From positions 509,783-573,782 of the forward strand of contig NZ_LMUR01000010.1 in the NCBI RefSeq assembly GCF_009765825.1: 64,000 nucleotides of DNA, in the 5' to 3' direction. Below the pieces are notes generated by a model, which was not told the origin of the DNA, did no database searches, and was given only the letters and a program-made list of their open reading frames with translations. Origin of the DNA: Granulicella sp. L60. GTDB lineage: Bacteria; Acidobacteriota; Terriglobia; Terriglobales; Acidobacteriaceae. The translations under genes were made by a program, and so were the position numbers. Within the stretch, counting starts at the first letter, position 1. Every line of letters starts with the position of its first letter. Shown here piece after piece: positions 62,899-64,000 of the stretch.

Positions 62899-64000
62899 TC
62901 ACTCGCCTGATGGGCTGGTGACTGACTGGTTGAGGATCTGATCCGCGGCCCGCAACCCGGAGCGCATCGCTGCATGCACTGTGCCCCAATGCCCGGTGGT
63001 GTCGGTGTGCTCCCCGGCGAAGAATAGCGTTCCAGCGACCGGCTCCGACATCTTCTTCGACGCGTCCAATCCGCCGGTAGCCACGTAGCTGTAGGCGCCC
63101 TGGAAGAGAGGATCGTGCTGCCAGTCATGGGTGTGACAGCCTAGCAATAGTCCACGAAGTTGTTGCTCGTCCAAGGCGAATATCTTTGCCAGCGTTACGC
63201 ATGCGTGGAGGCCGAGTTTTTCTTCGTCCATGTCGGCGAGTGCGGCTGAACGCGGCCCGCCGACCAGCCCGTGATCGTATGACTCACCTCTGGATGGGGT
63301 GTCCACCACACTGGCGGCATCTCTGAGAAGGCAAAGAGGAAGCTCAGATCGTTGAGCTCAGGTTGCGGCTCCAGTCTCTTCCAGAACAGGTCGCGGAACA
63401 GCAGGGTGAAGCGGCGAACCTGCCCCATGCGCAGACGTCCCGCAGCTTCGAGTATGGAGTCGGGTCGCGGCGAGATTTCAACAGCACCGGTCTGCAGTAC
63501 GCCCAGCGGCAGGGTCACCACGACATGCTTCGCGCTATAGCTGCCTGTACCTGTAACTACTTGGGCTTGCCCAGGTTTCCACCGAATTGAGGACACGGGG
63601 GTGCCGGTCAAAAGCCTGCCACCCAAAGCGTCGATCTTTTTAGCGAGATACGCGGGGAGCTGGTCGTAGCCACCACGCAGCCTGTAGAGGCGGTCGCCCT
63701 CACTTGCGTCCTCGGCTTTCTGCTGCGCTCCGAGAGCGGCCGCGCTCGCCTTGCGATGATCGGCTGCGTTGAATCCTTCGACGTAGCCGATGGCTCTGCC
63801 GCGCTCTTCCGCCGATATCTCAAGCTGGTCAAGGTACTCCGCGAAGCTAACGTCCGGGCCTTCGAAGCTCTTCAGCTTCTCCAGCGGTTCGAACATCTTG
63901 TCCCGCTCGTCGCCGCATTTGTCGAGCTTTCCGTCCTCGAAGCACATCTGCGCTCCGCCGCGCTCGTAGGTCTCAAGTCCAGCCTCATCGACGAGTGCCC
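62899..64000 (-). pseudogene. Flavin amine oxidase, frameshifted and cut by the window edge
   Basis: Two frames together encode the C-terminal part of a flavin monoamine-oxidase-like protein. The upstream frame (63264-64000) has GGYDQLPAYLAKKIDALGG and PVWWTPHPEVSHTITGW. The downstream frame (62899-63264) continues with VGGPRSAALADMDEEKL and ends in GTLFFAGEHTDTTGHWGTVHAAMRSG, the FAD-binding end of the family. The switch is near 63264, where one G seems missing from TGG(G)TC. The N-terminal FAD loop lies beyond the window. This may be a real pseudogene or a sequencing error; a single extra base would restore the whole protein. Confidence 0.8.

Overview
The window looks like a chromosomal segment of an acidobacterium of the Acidobacteriaceae type (Edaphobacter, Granulicella, Terriglobus or a relative). 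This rests on moderately high GC, many GTG starts, an exosortase J locus with its short PExPT companion, DUF2393-like and DUF2252 proteins, and the overall gene neighbourhood. Assignment is by recognition, not by a search. No rRNA, tRNA, CRISPR array, prophage or insertion sequence was recognised.

Layout. Bases 1-555 are gene-free and hold small palindromes and a degenerate hexanucleotide repeat tract. A GT-C type membrane glycosyltransferase and a convergent Mn-type superoxide dismutase follow. From 3.1 to 14.4 kb all genes read on the + strand and form a sugar-oxidation island: GH15 glucoamylase, transketolase, RpiB, an SDR/HAD pair, 6-phosphogluconate dehydrogenase, glucose-6-phosphate dehydrogenase, 6-phosphogluconolactonase and glucokinase. 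Together they can release glucose from oligosaccharides, phosphorylate it and run it through the oxidative pentose phosphate pathway. Rpe lies apart at 42 kb. A methyltransferase and a secreted M1 aminopeptidase come next, then a three-gene cell-surface locus at 18.2-22.1 kb: a 64-residue PExPT protein, exosortase J and an NHL-repeat lipoprotein.

From 33.3 down to 22.1 kb genes read on the minus strand. Within this run nadC, birA, coaX, an unknown gene, a 23S rRNA methyltransferase-like gene, comEC and a small unknown gene are so closely spaced that they probably form one operon. GNAT and GH27 genes lie downstream. The 34-45 kb part mixes valS, trhO, a TonB-C protein, two tandem CLFC surface proteins, a BamD-like protein, rpe and a short UvrC-like protein.

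At 44.8-48.4 kb tldD and pmbA enclose two duplicated small zinc-ribbon-like proteins. From 48.5 to 57.9 kb there are a DUF1906 secreted protein, a YfiT-like DinB protein, a GNAT, a PD-(D/E)XK-like protein, a chagasin-NlpE fusion, a Dus enzyme with an unusual insertion, rpmE, a DnaC-like ATPase, a DUF2393-like protein and an OmpA-family protein behind a good sigma-54 promoter candidate. The end of the window holds a Cys-type kdsA, a DUF1641 gene next to a large Cys-type formate dehydrogenase, and a flavin amine oxidase broken by an apparent one-base frameshift and cut by the window edge.

Three long intergenic palindromic repeats of one family (about 31.95, 52.9 and 58.05 kb) are the clearest non-coding signal. 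The best leads for something undescribed are the tldD/zinc-ribbon/pmbA cluster, the exosortase J locus with its altered catalytic position, and this palindrome family.
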